DNA of 34,925 nucleotides from Candidatus Bathyarchaeota archaeon (GCA_030672475.1 DAOVGI010000031.1:1-34925), one strand, 5' to 3'; shown: positions 24,910 to 34,101, counted from the stretch's first letter. Translations and numbers: made by a program. The notes: a model not told the origin generated them from the sequence alone.

Positions 24910-25374
24910 TTACGGATTTGACAGATGCTTCAGACTCGTTTTAAGCTGTTCTCGTATCGTTTCTATGATTTTTACATGGTCATCTAGTTCTCTGCTTCGA
25001 TTTGGTATTTTCTTGCATGCGTCCATGTAGGCGTTCAGTTTGTTTGCGATTTCTAGATATGGGTCTAATGTCGTACTCTCGAATACTCCTAAGTATCCTA
25101 GAAGTAGCACTGTGTAAATCGATTTTACTACATTGGTCTTTGCCTGTTCTAGGGTTCTGTTAAAGGCGCCACGGCTTATTTTTGCCTTTATAAGCCTTAA
25201 GCTTGCCTTTTCATCATACTTCAACGGTTTAGCAGCTATATTATCGGCTAAAACGTCGATGAGTAATGTTTCGAGCTGTGTTCTAGTTAAGTGACTATTT
25301 TTAGCGAGTATTCTTGTAAGAGGGTCGTCTAGGGCGCTTACCAGCCATAATTGTACTTCATGTTTTAGGTTCAC
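24910..25374 (-). CDS. Conserved archaeal protein, unknown function
   Basis: About 154 residues, almost all helical. The core LTRTQLETLLIDVLADNIAA then KASLRLIKAKISRGAFNRTL and VVKSIYTVLLLGYLGVF matches a family I associate with Thaumarchaeota/Bathyarchaeota genomes, where it is annotated only as hypothetical. The RGAFNRTLEQAKTNVVKSIY segment could be a helix-turn-helix. I place the start at GTG 25374, because GGAG lies eight bases upstream; an upstream TTG (25422) would precede the expected transcript start. The TATA element at about 25431-25439 appears shared with the divergent aminotransferase gene. Confidence 0.6.
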   Translation of the reverse strand: MNLKHEVQLWLVSALDDPLTRILAKNSHLTRTQLETLLIDVLADNIAAKPLKYDEKASLRLIKAKISRGAFNRTLEQAKTNVVKSIYTVLLLGYLGVFESTTLDPYLEIANKLNAYMDACKKIPNRSRELDDHVKIIETIREQLKTSLKHLSNP

Positions 25375-25428
25375 ATTTTGATCTCCGCAAGTTCTTTCCA
25401 ATGAATACACTTTTGTATACAAGCAAAG

Positions 25429-25440
25429 TCTTTTAAAACT
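25429..25440. promoter_or_regulatory. Shared bidirectional TATA element
   Basis: CTTTTAAAAC is near-palindromic and sits about 25 bases from plausible starts on both sides, serving the leftward conserved hypothetical gene and the rightward aminotransferase gene. Confidence 0.45.
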
Positions 25441-25519
25441 ATCGAAATCGTTTCTAATTATGTGTTTACGAACACAAACATTTTATGCTGAGGACAACAA
25501 TGCATACCGAGGATACACA

Positions 25520-26692
25520 TTGGCCTCTAACTTTAAGCCAGCAGAACGGTTAAAAAGAATGAAACTCTCCGAAATACGCCGTTTCTTTAGTTTAGCCCAA
25601 GGAATGCCTGATGTCATTAGTTTGAGTTTGGGAGAACCTGATTTTACCCCTCCAAAACACGTTTTAAGTGCTGGTTGGCAAGCCGCAAAAGAAGGTAAGA
25701 CACACTATGCCCCAACCAATGGGATACCTGAACTCCTAGAACGTTTGGCTAAGAAGGCATATCGCGATTACGGTCTCAAGTATGACCCAAACTCGGAAAT
25801 ACTAATCACTGTTGGTGGAACAGAAGCAATCTTCTTGGCATTGATGAGTTTGGTGAATCCGGGTGACGAAGTGCTAATCCCAAACCCAGGATTTGTAGTT
25901 TATGAGCCGTGTGTTCTTTTAGCAGGCGGAATCCCCGTTTACGTTCCTCTCTTGGAGAAAAATGGTTTTAGGCCATCGATCGATGATGTGACGTCACTTA
26001 TCACGGATAAATCACGTGTGATGATTCTTAACTATCCGAACAATCCCACAGGTGCTGTTCTTTCTTTTGACGAAGTTGCTGCTTTGGCGAAGATTGCTGC
26101 TGAACGTGACCTGATTGTGATTTCTGATGAAGTTTACGAAAAGATAGTTTACGATAATGCTGAACATTATTGCCTTTCAACTTTTCCGGCAATGCGTGAG
26201 CGTACGTTGATTATCAATTCGTTCTCCAAAACTTATGCGATGACCGGTTTAAGGGTTGGGTATGTTTATGGACCAAGGGAACTCATTTTCCCTCTTTGGC
26301 TTTTGCACCAGTATGTAACTGCTTGTGTAAATGGCTTGGCGCAGTACGTTGCGTTAGCTGCGCTAAGAGAACCGCAGAACTTTGTTAGGGATATGGTCAA
26401 GGAGTTTGATAAGCGGCGACGTTTCATCTGTAAAAGGCTTAATGAGATTGGTTCCTTCAGGTGTGTAACTCCGAAAGGTGCTTTCTATGTATTTCCAAAC
26501 ATAAAAGGCTTTGACATGTCTTCGGAAAAATTTACAGAACTTCTTTTGAAAGAAGCTCATGTTACAGCTGTCCCTGGATCCGCCTTTGGCAGCTACGGTG
26601 AGGGCTATCTTAGAATTTCTTATGCTGCTTCTTTTGAACAGCTTGAAGAGGCATTAAATCGTATAGAAAAGACCGTTGGGCACCTCAGATAG
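25520..26692 (+). CDS. aspC: Class I PLP aminotransferase (aspartate type)
   Basis: About 390 residues of the class I/II PLP aminotransferase family. Hallmarks are SLSLGEPDFTPPKH, THYAPTNGIPELLE, the cofactor-contact YPNNPTGA, ISDEVYEKIVYD, the PLP lysine in NSFSKTYAMTGLRVGY, and the substrate carboxylate arginine in YLRISYAAS. It most likely transfers amino groups between aspartate, or another amino acid, and 2-oxoglutarate. I place the start at TTG 25520, where GAGG lies seven bases upstream and the conserved FKPAERLKRM begins; ATG 25460 is the alternative, adding 20 residues without family similarity. Confidence 0.88.
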   Translation: MASNFKPAERLKRMKLSEIRRFFSLAQGMPDVISLSLGEPDFTPPKHVLSAGWQAAKEGKTHYAPTNGIPELLERLAKKAYRDYGLKYDPNSEILITVGGTEAIFLALMSLVNPGDEVLIPNPGFVVYEPCVLLAGGIPVYVPLLEKNGFRPSIDDVTSLITDKSRVMILNYPNNPTGAVLSFDEVAALAKIAAERDLIVISDEVYEKIVYDNAEHYCLSTFPAMRERTLIINSFSKTYAMTGLRVGYVYGPRELIFPLWLLHQYVTACVNGLAQYVALAALREPQNFVRDMVKEFDKRRRFICKRLNEIGSFRCVTPKGAFYVFPNIKGFDMSSEKFTELLLKEAHVTAVPGSAFGSYGEGYLRISYAASFEQLEEALNRIEKTVGHLR

Positions 26693-26790
26693 TTGTACCC
26701 AGAAGATCTCTCAATTCTTCTATTTGTTCTTGATTTTCGGAGTTTTCTACAGTTAGCAAGGATCATATCTCTACCTTTACGAAGTGTCAT
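26685..26790 (-). pseudogene. Frameshifted C-terminal gene fragment
   Basis: Leftward from ATG 26790 the frame gives MTLRKGRDMI; shifting one base continues as LTVENSENQEQIEELRDLLG and TTI, stopping at 26685-26687 just inside the end of the aminotransferase gene. The two parts read naturally as the end of one protein. No family is recognised. The remaining bases up to 27008 hold no gene that I can see. Confidence 0.25.
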
Positions 26791-27008
26791 TCCGTTTATG
26801 TATATTAGGCTGTTGCAACCTCACTCCTGCATGTGCTTTCATAGTTTACACATGTAGTTAAGATGTTTTGGCACCGCTACCTTTGAAAGTCGCAACTCGG
26901 TGCTTCTTTATGCGAACAATAAGGCGTTTCCAACACTTCGGAACACCCTTACTCGCTGTTTCTACGCTGCATTATGGATGTTTCCATGAATCTTGTGCTC
27001 AACGAATC

Positions 27009-27848
27009 TTAAAGATTTTCGGCAGTTTCTTTCAGTTTGTCAAATAGTTCTGGACGCAAGTCTTTCAAGACGGGTACGAATATTTCAATGGGTCTGATGT
27101 CAGCATATTTAATTTCGCCTAGAACAAGGTCTTCTTCGTCGTATTTTGCTTTGACAAGAACCTTACCGTTAGGTCCAATAAGCCTGCTTCCGCCCCAAAA
27201 CTGCAAACCATCTTCTATTCCAACGAGATTTACATATGCTAGGAAGGCTGTATTTTCGATTGCTCTTGCAATTGTTAAGGTTTCAAAAAATGTCCGACGA
27301 GTTGCTGGCGAAGCGGAAATACAGACCAATAATTGGGCTCCTTTTAGGCGCGTTAGCCGACATATTTCCGGGAAGAATATGTCATAGCAAATGCTTAAGC
27401 CTATTTTCCCAAGTTCTGTTTCAAAAGCTGCTGCTTGGTATCCTGGGCGGAAGTACCTCTTCTCTTCGAACACACTGTGTGTTGGGAGGTACATTTTGCG
27501 ATATTTTCCAATAAAGCCTTCCGGGCCTACAAGCACTGCGGCGTTGTAAATTGTTGTTTGTGTTTTTTCACTACGTTCGGGCATGCCAAATATAATGTAT
27601 GTTTGTGTTTTCTTCGCTAATTCTTCCAGTACACTTGTTGAATGTCCAGGTATCGTTTCTGCATGTTCATATACTCGGTCTCTCATCATGTAGCCTGTTA
27701 GCGAAAGTTCTGGGAAGATAACAAGCTGTGCACCTTGTCTTTTGGCTTTTGTTACTTTACTCTTTATTTTTCTTATGTTCTCGGCTTTGTCTCCTAGTTT
27801 ACAGCTTATCTGCGCGAGAGCTATCCTGATTGTCTCTTTCGTATGCAT
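27009..27848 (-). CDS. Nitrilase-family amidohydrolase next to NadE
   Basis: A 279-residue carbon-nitrogen hydrolase. The catalytic triad is visible: Glu in FPELSLTGY (about 46), Lys in YRKMYLPTHSVFEEKRYF (about 117), and Cys in LSICYDIFFPE (about 153). It hydrolyses amides or nitriles. Because it starts 11 bases after the NAD synthetase gene, it may supply ammonia by glutamine hydrolysis, doing the job of the glutaminase domain that is fused to NadE in many bacteria. An omega-amidase role or another nitrilase substrate is also possible. GGAAGG upstream of ATG 27848 marks the start. Confidence 0.82.
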   Translation of the reverse strand: MHTKETIRIALAQISCKLGDKAENIRKIKSKVTKAKRQGAQLVIFPELSLTGYMMRDRVYEHAETIPGHSTSVLEELAKKTQTYIIFGMPERSEKTQTTIYNAAVLVGPEGFIGKYRKMYLPTHSVFEEKRYFRPGYQAAAFETELGKIGLSICYDIFFPEICRLTRLKGAQLLVCISASPATRRTFFETLTIARAIENTAFLAYVNLVGIEDGLQFWGGSRLIGPNGKVLVKAKYDEEDLVLGEIKYADIRPIEIFVPVLKDLRPELFDKLKETAENL

Positions 27849-27859
27849 AACCTTCCTTT

Positions 27860-28702
27860 CTAGTGAAGTGTTCGTGGAAGCCTAAAGTCAGCTCCTATTG
27901 TTCGATACTGAATTTTTATTGTGAATGGCATATTTCTTTTGTGTTCCATAGATAGCCACCTGAGCTTTATTCTGTTCACTAGCTCTTCGCTTATGTTCAA
28001 TTGTTGTGCTATATCTTTAATTTTCATGAAGTGTTCGAGACCGTAAAGAACGAGGTCAAGTGTATCATATTTTACTCCGAGCTCATCTTCTGCCAGTTGT
28101 CCGGGCCATAACCCTGGTGAGGCTGGTTTTGCCAATATTTCCTTTGGTATACCTATGTACTGTGCTAATTTTTTGACTTGCATCTTGTATAAATCCATTA
28201 TGGGTGATATGTCTGCTGCAACATCTCCCCATTTTGTGAAGTAACCCATCATTGCTTCAGATTTGTCTGAGCTGCCGCAAACAAGCATGTCAAGCTTATT
28301 AGCATAATAGTAATTGTAGATCATTCTTGTTCGTGCTTTTACGTTGCCTTTACAAAGCTTGTTCGTAATTTCAAAAATGGGTATTGAATTATAAAATTCT
28401 TCCAAGGTTCGTGTGATGTCAATCATTTCGGTTCTAAGCCCGAACTTTTCAGCTACCAGTTTCGCGTGTTCAGCATCTTTGATGTTGTCTGTTTCTTGTT
28501 CTGGCAGGAGAAGCCCGAGGACCTTGTCTCCACCTACAGCTGTCGCGGAAAGCGCTGCTGCAGTGCAACTATCTATCCCGCCCGATAATCCTAAAACTAT
28601 GCCTCTTGCTCCAGATCCTTCCAGATAATCCTTAATGAACCGTTCTATTTTTGTCTCCACTTCAGCCCAGTCTAGACACAGAACGGCTGGTTCCAATTTC
28701 AA
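27860..28702 (-). CDS. nadE: NAD+ synthetase
   Basis: A 280-residue N-type ATP pyrophosphatase that amidates deamido-NAD to NAD+, the last step of NAD biosynthesis. The PP-loop is LGLSGGIDSCTAAAL. Further motifs are LLPEQETDN, NVKARTRMIYNYYYAN, CGSSDKSEAMMGYFTKWGDV, ADISPIMDLYKMQV and PSPGL-like KPASPGLWPGQ. It lacks a glutaminase domain, so ammonia comes free or from the adjacent nitrilase. Start is TTG 28702, supported by GAGGATGA six bases upstream. TTAAATATT near 28740 is a likely TATA box. Confidence 0.93.
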   Translation of the reverse strand: MKLEPAVLCLDWAEVETKIERFIKDYLEGSGARGIVLGLSGGIDSCTAAALSATAVGGDKVLGLLLPEQETDNIKDAEHAKLVAEKFGLRTEMIDITRTLEEFYNSIPIFEITNKLCKGNVKARTRMIYNYYYANKLDMLVCGSSDKSEAMMGYFTKWGDVAADISPIMDLYKMQVKKLAQYIGIPKEILAKPASPGLWPGQLAEDELGVKYDTLDLVLYGLEHFMKIKDIAQQLNISEELVNRIKLRWLSMEHKRNMPFTIKIQYRTIGADFRLPRTLH

Positions 28703-28741
28703 TGAGTTTCATCCTCATCGATTTATGGTGTAGGCGAATAT

Positions 28742-29018
28742 TTAAGGACAGACATCACGTTTTTTTGAACTCCATAATATAATGTGGCCAAAAAGGCTCT
28801 GTTTTTCATGCCATCTGCAGATTCCTGATGCGCACGCTTCTGAATACCGTGTGGCTATGACTTTATCCATCCCGTCGCGGATAGCTATTTCCCATGATGG
28901 GATTCCGTCCCTTTTCTACACGACCCCCCCATTTTTGCCGTGTCTCTTCATGTATTTGCGATAATGGAAAGAGTTTCTTCCAGCTGAGTCGTTTGCTTGA
29001 ATCCAGTAGCGTTGTCAT
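28742..29018 (-). pseudogene. Small frameshifted gene, unknown function
   Basis: From ATG 29018 leftward the frame reads MTTLLDSSKRLSWKKLFPLS, then HEETRQKWGGRVEK. One base shift near GAAAAGGGAC (about 28907-28916) leads into DGIPSWEIAIRDGMDKVIAT, then RYSEACASGICRWHEKQSLF and GHIILWSSKKR, ending at 28742. The total is 277 bases, one more than a multiple of three, so a single extra base explains the break. The C-terminal half, with a Cys-x3-Cys-x2-His pattern, looks like well-conserved protein, but I do not know the family. A seven-G run lies near the break, though removing one G there would hit a stop. Confidence 0.45.
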
Positions 29019-29219
29019 ATAGAAAGCCTTTTTCGAATTGTTGAAGCATGTTGTGCATCTAGCCAAACCATAATATATCCATTCCAGAATGTGCGTTAGG
29101 AAACCTCCATGTAGATATGAATAGCAGATAAGAGGATTTATGGGAAACGTCCAGACGTATCCAGGGACAAACATAAATAACTGATAAGGTGTGACTCTAA
29201 GGATAGAAGGATTCGGAGT

Positions 29220-29471
29220 ATGGGACGGAGAAGAAGGAAAGTTGTTCGCATGCCTAAGAAGCATCTGCCTAAATTCTTCTCTTGTCCTAGATGTGGAAAG
29301 GAAACAGTTAGGGTTAAAATTTTTCGTGATGAAGGTCGAGCCGTTGTAAGTTGTGGCAGTTGTGATGCAAGGGAAGAGTTTCAAGTTAGACTTGCGCAGA
29401 GCGAGGTTGATGTTTACTGCATGTTTACAGACAAGATCTACGGAAACTCTAAGAAGGTGCTGACCAGTTAG
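29220..29471 (+). CDS. Elf1-like zinc-ribbon transcription factor
   Basis: An 83-residue basic protein starting MGRRRRKVVRMPKKHLPKFF, followed by a four-cysteine ribbon, CPRCGKETVRVKIF and SCGSCDAREEF, and an acidic end EVDVYCMFTDKIYG. This is the layout of archaeal/eukaryotic Elf1, which binds RNA polymerase and aids elongation. The basic N terminus and the VDVYCxFxD end are the distinctive parts. It is directly followed by the GGGP synthase gene, with ten bases between stop and the chosen start, so they probably share a transcript. Confidence 0.83.
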   Translation: MGRRRRKVVRMPKKHLPKFFSCPRCGKETVRVKIFRDEGRAVVSCGSCDAREEFQVRLAQSEVDVYCMFTDKIYGNSKKVLTS

Positions 29472-29481
29472 GTTGATTCTT

Positions 29482-30234
29482 ATGTGTGGCTCTGTTGAAA
29501 GATATTTGCTCGAAAAAATCCAAGCTGAAGGAGCTATTCACATAGCTCTGATAGACCCTGAAAAGGTAACACCCGCAAAAGCTTCAAGCGTTGCTAGTAA
29601 AGCAGAATCAAGTGGCACATCGGCCATAATGATAGGAGGATCAACGTTTGCTTCGACAACTCATCTTGGCAATGTGATTAAGGCTGTTAAGCGTGCAGTA
29701 ATAATTCCAGTGATTCTCTTTCCGAACAATGTGACAGGTATAAGCCGTCACGCTGATGCCATATGGTTTATGTCTTTGTTAAATTCTGTTGACCCCTACT
29801 TCTTGATGGGTGCGCAGGTTTTAGGTGCTCCACTCGTTAAAAAATATGGTTTAGAACCGATTTCTCTTGGATATATCATTGTTGGTGATGGCGGTACTGC
29901 AGGTATAATCGGCAAAGCAGTGCCAGTGCCGTACGATAAGCCTAAACTTGCCGCCGCTCACGCCCTAGCAGGGCAATATCTAGGTATGCGCTTCATATAT
30001 TTGGAGGCAGGCTCTGGTGCCAAAAAACCTGTTCCTCCAGAAATGATTCATGTCGTTAAACGTTCCGTGGACATCCCTCTGATTGTTGGCGGGGGCATAA
30101 AGTCTAGAAGTCAAGCGTTGGCTGCAGCATCTGCTGGAGCAGATATAATAGTTACCGGCAATCTCGTAGAGAACACCAAAGTTAAACGTAAGGTTTCGGA
30201 GATTGTTGAAGGCATAAAAAGCTGTAGGATGTAA
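29482..30234 (+). CDS. Geranylgeranylglyceryl phosphate synthase
   Basis: A 250-residue TIM-barrel prenyltransferase that joins geranylgeranyl diphosphate to sn-glycerol-1-phosphate, the first ether bond of archaeal membrane lipids. Visible motifs are HIALIDPEKV at the first strand, MIGGSTF, ILFPNNVTGIS, YLEAGSGA at the phosphate-binding region, PLIVGGGIKS and IIVTGNLVE. I place the start at ATG 29482 rather than the in-frame TTG at 29473. It sits in a run with elf1, a zinc-ribbon gene and DP2, all rightward. Confidence 0.93.
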   Translation: MCGSVERYLLEKIQAEGAIHIALIDPEKVTPAKASSVASKAESSGTSAIMIGGSTFASTTHLGNVIKAVKRAVIIPVILFPNNVTGISRHADAIWFMSLLNSVDPYFLMGAQVLGAPLVKKYGLEPISLGYIIVGDGGTAGIIGKAVPVPYDKPKLAAAHALAGQYLGMRFIYLEAGSGAKKPVPPEMIHVVKRSVDIPLIVGGGIKSRSQALAAASAGADIIVTGNLVENTKVKRKVSEIVEGIKSCRM

Positions 30235-30239
30235 GACCC

Positions 30240-30560
30240 TTGACGGCTTTTGAAAACTACTTCAGTTCGTTAAAGAAAGTCTTAGGAAACGAAGCTCTTT
30301 ATGATGTTTGGCCCGATTTTGAGGCTCAACATGATGAATATGAATATGCGTGGACAACATTAAGGGGATTGGGTGAAGTATTAATCCTAAACTGTGGTGT
30401 ATGTGATGGCCCTTCTGATTCAAGACATGCACGCTGTAGAGAATGCGTGGAGAAAAGAAGCAAAATAGCGAAAGACTCGTATCAAAAGGCAACTGGTCGC
30501 CCTAAAGAGAGCTGGTCTACACTATTTTTATGTAGAATTCACACGGATTCAGATTTCTAG
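30240..30560 (+). CDS. Small four-cysteine protein, unknown
   Basis: A 106-residue protein started by TTG 30240, five bases after the GGGP synthase stop. It has a helical, acidic N terminus (YFSSLKKVLGNEALYDVWPD) and a treble CNCGVCDG-type site: NCGVCDGPSDSRHARCREC, a two-pair cysteine metal site spaced by 12 residues. I do not recognise the family. Its position between lipid synthesis and the polymerase D large-subunit gene suggests shared transcription, not shared function. Confidence 0.6.
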   Translation: MTAFENYFSSLKKVLGNEALYDVWPDFEAQHDEYEYAWTTLRGLGEVLILNCGVCDGPSDSRHARCRECVEKRSKIAKDSYQKATGRPKESWSTLFLCRIHTDSDF

Positions 30561-30637
30561 CAACAATAGCTTTTGATTTGTTTATGCGACAAAACCAAAA
30601 TAAGCCTTGGACCGATAAAAGAGTGCGGAGGCACAGT

Positions 30638-33600
30638 TTGAATAGCGAAATGAGCGCGTCATATAAACAGTATCTGACAAGCTTGGAAATGAAACTAGTG
30701 CATTTGTATACTATAAGCGCAAAAGCTAAGGAAAAAGGGCTTGACCCAACATGTAAACCTGAATGTAAAATCGCCAAAGACCTAGCTGATCTTGTAGAGG
30801 GACTTGTTGGACCGGAAAGAGTTGCCGAAAGTATCAGAGAATTAGGTGCCAAACTTCCAAGGGAAGAATTAGCCTTCAAAATCGCTGAGGAAATCGTCTA
30901 CGGCAAGTTTGGACACATGGAACCTGAGGCTGTAGCGGAACATGCCGTACGAACTGCGTTGGCTATTCTGACGGAGGGGCTTACTGCTGCACCCTTACAG
31001 GGAGTAGCTCACGTGAAAATCAAAAACAACAGCGATCGAACAAAATATCTTGCAATTTATTTTGCGGGCCCTATACGTTCTGCTGGTGGGACAGACCAAG
31101 CTTTGACTCTGGTTATTGGAGATTTTGTGCGTAGATTGCTTGGGCTTGATCGATACAAGCCCACGGAAGAGGAAATCGCGCGTTTTATTGAGGAGGTAAG
31201 GGTTTATGAACGTTCCGTAAGCCGCTTCCAATATCATGTTTCAGATGAGGAATTACGTGAGGCGCTTGAATGGTTGCCGGTCGAGGTGACGGGAACGGAA
31301 TCTGATCCTGTGGAAATTTCTTCTTTCCGGAATCTCCCACGAATCGAAACAAACCACGTGAGGGGCGGGGCGTTGCGTGTTGTAAATGATGGAATTGTAG
31401 GGCGTTCAGCAAAGGTTTGGACAATTATTGAAAAGCTAGGAATTCAAGGCTGGGATTGGCTTAAAGAAATCCATCAAACATCTGGAAACAAAAAATCCGC
31501 GGGGTTCATGAATGATGTTATCGCAGGTCGCCCAATATTTTCGTTTCCATCCAGACGCGGGGGTTTTCGTCTGAGGTATGGCAGGGCACGAAATACTGGC
31601 TTGGCTGCTGTGGGTATTCATCCAGCTACCATGTATGTTCTTCAAGGTTTTCCAGCTGCAGGTACCCAATTACGTTTAGAAATGCCAGGAAAGGGTGGTA
31701 TTACCCTTCCAGTCGACACAATAGAACCTCCTATCGTTAGGTTGAAGGATGGTTCGGTTGTTCGAGTTTCTGCTGAAAACTTCAGTATGACGAAAGGCAA
31801 GATTGAGAAGATTCTGTTTCTGGGTGACATTTTGATTAGTTTTGGAGACTTCCTGTATAATAGTAAGACTCTTGCACCTTCCGGATATGTTGAGGAATGG
31901 TGGGTTGAGGACGTAAAGAAGGCGATACTGGAGAAGTTCCATCAAGATTTTAAGAAGGTAGCTGAAATCGTCGAGATTTCGTTGAAAAGGTTAAAAAATC
32001 TCTTAGAACACCCGTTTACCAACAAGCCTGATATTAAGGAAGCAATAGCTCTGTCGTCAACCTTGGGCGTGCCCCTCCACCCATCTTTCACCTTTTTTTG
32101 GTCGAACCTTGCGTCACTCAGAGAGCTTGAATTGTTGAGAAACTGGATTGTCAATTCAAACATATCATGCGAAGATGGTTTCGTTCGTAAGATCGTCGGA
32201 AAAATGGAGGCAAATGTTAAAACGGCTTTGGAAACAATATGCTTACCTCATAGAGTTATAGCTGAAAAAATTGTTGTTGAACATGATGATGCATCTGCGT
32301 TTGCGTTTTCGTTAGGTTATAGTGTATTGAAAGCAGATTTTTCTTCTGCACAATCGATATTAGAAGCTGTAAAGATGCTTTCAGGTGTACCCGTTAGAGA
32401 GAAAGCTCCTACCTTTGTGGGGGCACGGATGGGGAGACCTGAAAAGGCGAAAAGGCGTGAGATGAAACCTCTTGTACATGTTCTTTTTCCGGTTGGTTTG
32501 GCTGGAGGTTCTCGAAGAAATGTTGTTCAGGCCGCTAAGCGAGGGCCAGTCTCCGTGGAAGTTGTTAAACGCAAGTGCCCAATTTGCAGAACTTATACTC
32601 TTAGGATAAAGTGTCCAGCGTGTGATGCCGAAACCGTTGTTGAGAAGGTTTGTCCCAAATGTGGAAGAAGCGTAAAGGGGGATACATGCCCAATCTGCAA
32701 GGTTTCCGCCAAATCATACGAGAAACAAGCCATCAACTTTAAAGAGCTTCTTGAAAGCGCGTGTAATAGTCTAGGCGTTTCTATTCCGAAAATTCTGAAA
32801 GGTGTTAAGGGCCTGATTAACGAGTCAAAGACACCTGAGACAATTGAAAAAGGTGTTTTACGTGCCAAATATGATTTGTCAGTTTACAAAGATGGGACAA
32901 TTCGTTTTGATGCTACGAACGCTCCTTTAACACATTTCAAGCCTTCTGAAATTAAGGTTTCCATTGAGAAACTCAAGCAGCTTGGCTACACCTACGACGT
33001 TAATGGAGCACCTTTAACAGATACAAGCCAGATATGTGAACTGAAAATCCAAGATGTAGTCATTGCCAGAAAATGTGCAGAATACTTCATGCAGATCGCA
33101 AACTTCATTGACGAGCTCCTTAGGAAGGTTTATGATATTCCACCTTACTATAACATCAAGACTGTCGAAGACCTTGTGGGACATTTGATTTTTGGTTTAG
33201 CTCCCCACACTTGTGTGGGCATTTTGGGACGCATTGTAGGCTTCACAAATCTGAGTGTCTGTTATGCGCATCCAGTTTGGCATTCAGCCAAGCGGAGGGA
33301 CTGTGACGGCGACGAAGATGCGGTAATGCTTGCGTTAGACACCTTACTTAACTTCTCCCGTGAATATCTGCCTGCACAAATAGGCGGTATAATGGATGCT
33401 CCGTTGCTTTTGATTCCAGTAGTAAACACAAAAGAGGTGCAGAGACAAGTGCATGATGTTGATGTTGCTCGTGCTTACCCAGTTGAGTTCTATGAACAGA
33501 CTTGGGAAAACGCAGAAGCCAGACACGTCAGCGATCTCATGGACCTAATCGAGTATCGGCTAACGACTGAAGCACAGTTTGAAGGTTTTAGCTATACGAC

Positions 33601-34054
33601 CCCTGTTTCAAATGTTAATATGGGGAACTCCGAAAGTTCGTATAAACGGTTTAAGACAATGATCGAAAAGCTGGCCAGTCAACTTGACTTGGCTGAAAAG
33701 ATCGAGGCTGTCGACGCTGATGAAGTAGCCTTAAAGGTTTTGACGACACATTTTATCCGAGATATTGCTGGGAATCTTAGGGCTTTTTCAACTCAGGGTT
33801 TTAGGTGTAAATCATGTAATAGGCGTTTCCGACGTTTACCACTTCTCGGTAAATGTCCAGCGTGCGGTGGGGAGCTGATGTTGACAGTCTATCGAGGTGG
33901 TATAGAAAAGTACTTGGATGTGGCGCAACATTTGATTGAAAAGTATCGGCTGCCGCAGTATTATAAGCAGAGGATTATACTTGTGAGGGAGGAGATTAAC
34001 GCTTTGTTTGATAGTAAGAAGCCGAAGCAAGTCAGTCTGGTGGATTTTGTCTAG
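30638..34054 (+). CDS. polC: DNA polymerase D large subunit (DP2)
   Basis: About 1138 residues, the polymerising subunit of archaeal DNA polymerase D. The N-terminal part contains the conserved IYFAGPIRSAGGTDQALTLV block (about 140) and RIETNHVRGGALRVVNDGI. A zinc cluster occurs at about 647-690 (KCPICRTYTLRIKCPACD; VCPKCGRSVKGDTCPICK). The double-psi barrel active-site loop is RRDCDGDEDAVML (about 886-898), where Asp residues bind catalytic metal, and a second zinc site lies at about 1056-1080. The C terminus, KQVSLVDFV, resembles a PCNA-binding PIP box. No intein interrupts it, unlike many DP2 genes. Start is TTG 30638, placed by GGAGG at 30627-30631; ATG 30650 is the alternative. Confidence 0.95.
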   Translation: MNSEMSASYKQYLTSLEMKLVHLYTISAKAKEKGLDPTCKPECKIAKDLADLVEGLVGPERVAESIRELGAKLPREELAFKIAEEIVYGKFGHMEPEAVAEHAVRTALAILTEGLTAAPLQGVAHVKIKNNSDRTKYLAIYFAGPIRSAGGTDQALTLVIGDFVRRLLGLDRYKPTEEEIARFIEEVRVYERSVSRFQYHVSDEELREALEWLPVEVTGTESDPVEISSFRNLPRIETNHVRGGALRVVNDGIVGRSAKVWTIIEKLGIQGWDWLKEIHQTSGNKKSAGFMNDVIAGRPIFSFPSRRGGFRLRYGRARNTGLAAVGIHPATMYVLQGFPAAGTQLRLEMPGKGGITLPVDTIEPPIVRLKDGSVVRVSAENFSMTKGKIEKILFLGDILISFGDFLYNSKTLAPSGYVEEWWVEDVKKAILEKFHQDFKKVAEIVEISLKRLKNLLEHPFTNKPDIKEAIALSSTLGVPLHPSFTFFWSNLASLRELELLRNWIVNSNISCEDGFVRKIVGKMEANVKTALETICLPHRVIAEKIVVEHDDASAFAFSLGYSVLKADFSSAQSILEAVKMLSGVPVREKAPTFVGARMGRPEKAKRREMKPLVHVLFPVGLAGGSRRNVVQAAKRGPVSVEVVKRKCPICRTYTLRIKCPACDAETVVEKVCPKCGRSVKGDTCPICKVSAKSYEKQAINFKELLESACNSLGVSIPKILKGVKGLINESKTPETIEKGVLRAKYDLSVYKDGTIRFDATNAPLTHFKPSEIKVSIEKLKQLGYTYDVNGAPLTDTSQICELKIQDVVIARKCAEYFMQIANFIDELLRKVYDIPPYYNIKTVEDLVGHLIFGLAPHTCVGILGRIVGFTNLSVCYAHPVWHSAKRRDCDGDEDAVMLALDTLLNFSREYLPAQIGGIMDAPLLLIPVVNTKEVQRQVHDVDVARAYPVEFYEQTWENAEARHVSDLMDLIEYRLTTEAQFEGFSYTTPVSNVNMGNSESSYKRFKTMIEKLASQLDLAEKIEAVDADEVALKVLTTHFIRDIAGNLRAFSTQGFRCKSCNRRFRRLPLLGKCPACGGELMLTVYRGGIEKYLDVAQHLIEKYRLPQYYKQRIILVREEINALFDSKKPKQVSLVDFV

Positions 34055-34101
34055 AGGTGAACCTTTTTCTATGCTTAGGCATATAATGTTTTTTGGTGCA
34101 T

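Noticed and set aside
28922-28930. Seven-C run as the cause of the frameshift in the small gene
   Set aside because: Removing one base from the run brings a stop codon into frame at once; the break must lie a few bases further along.
28863-29384. A 173-codon leftward frame over the Elf1 gene
   Set aside because: Only its C-terminal third, from about 29018, looks protein-like; the rest is antisense to the convincing Elf1 gene.
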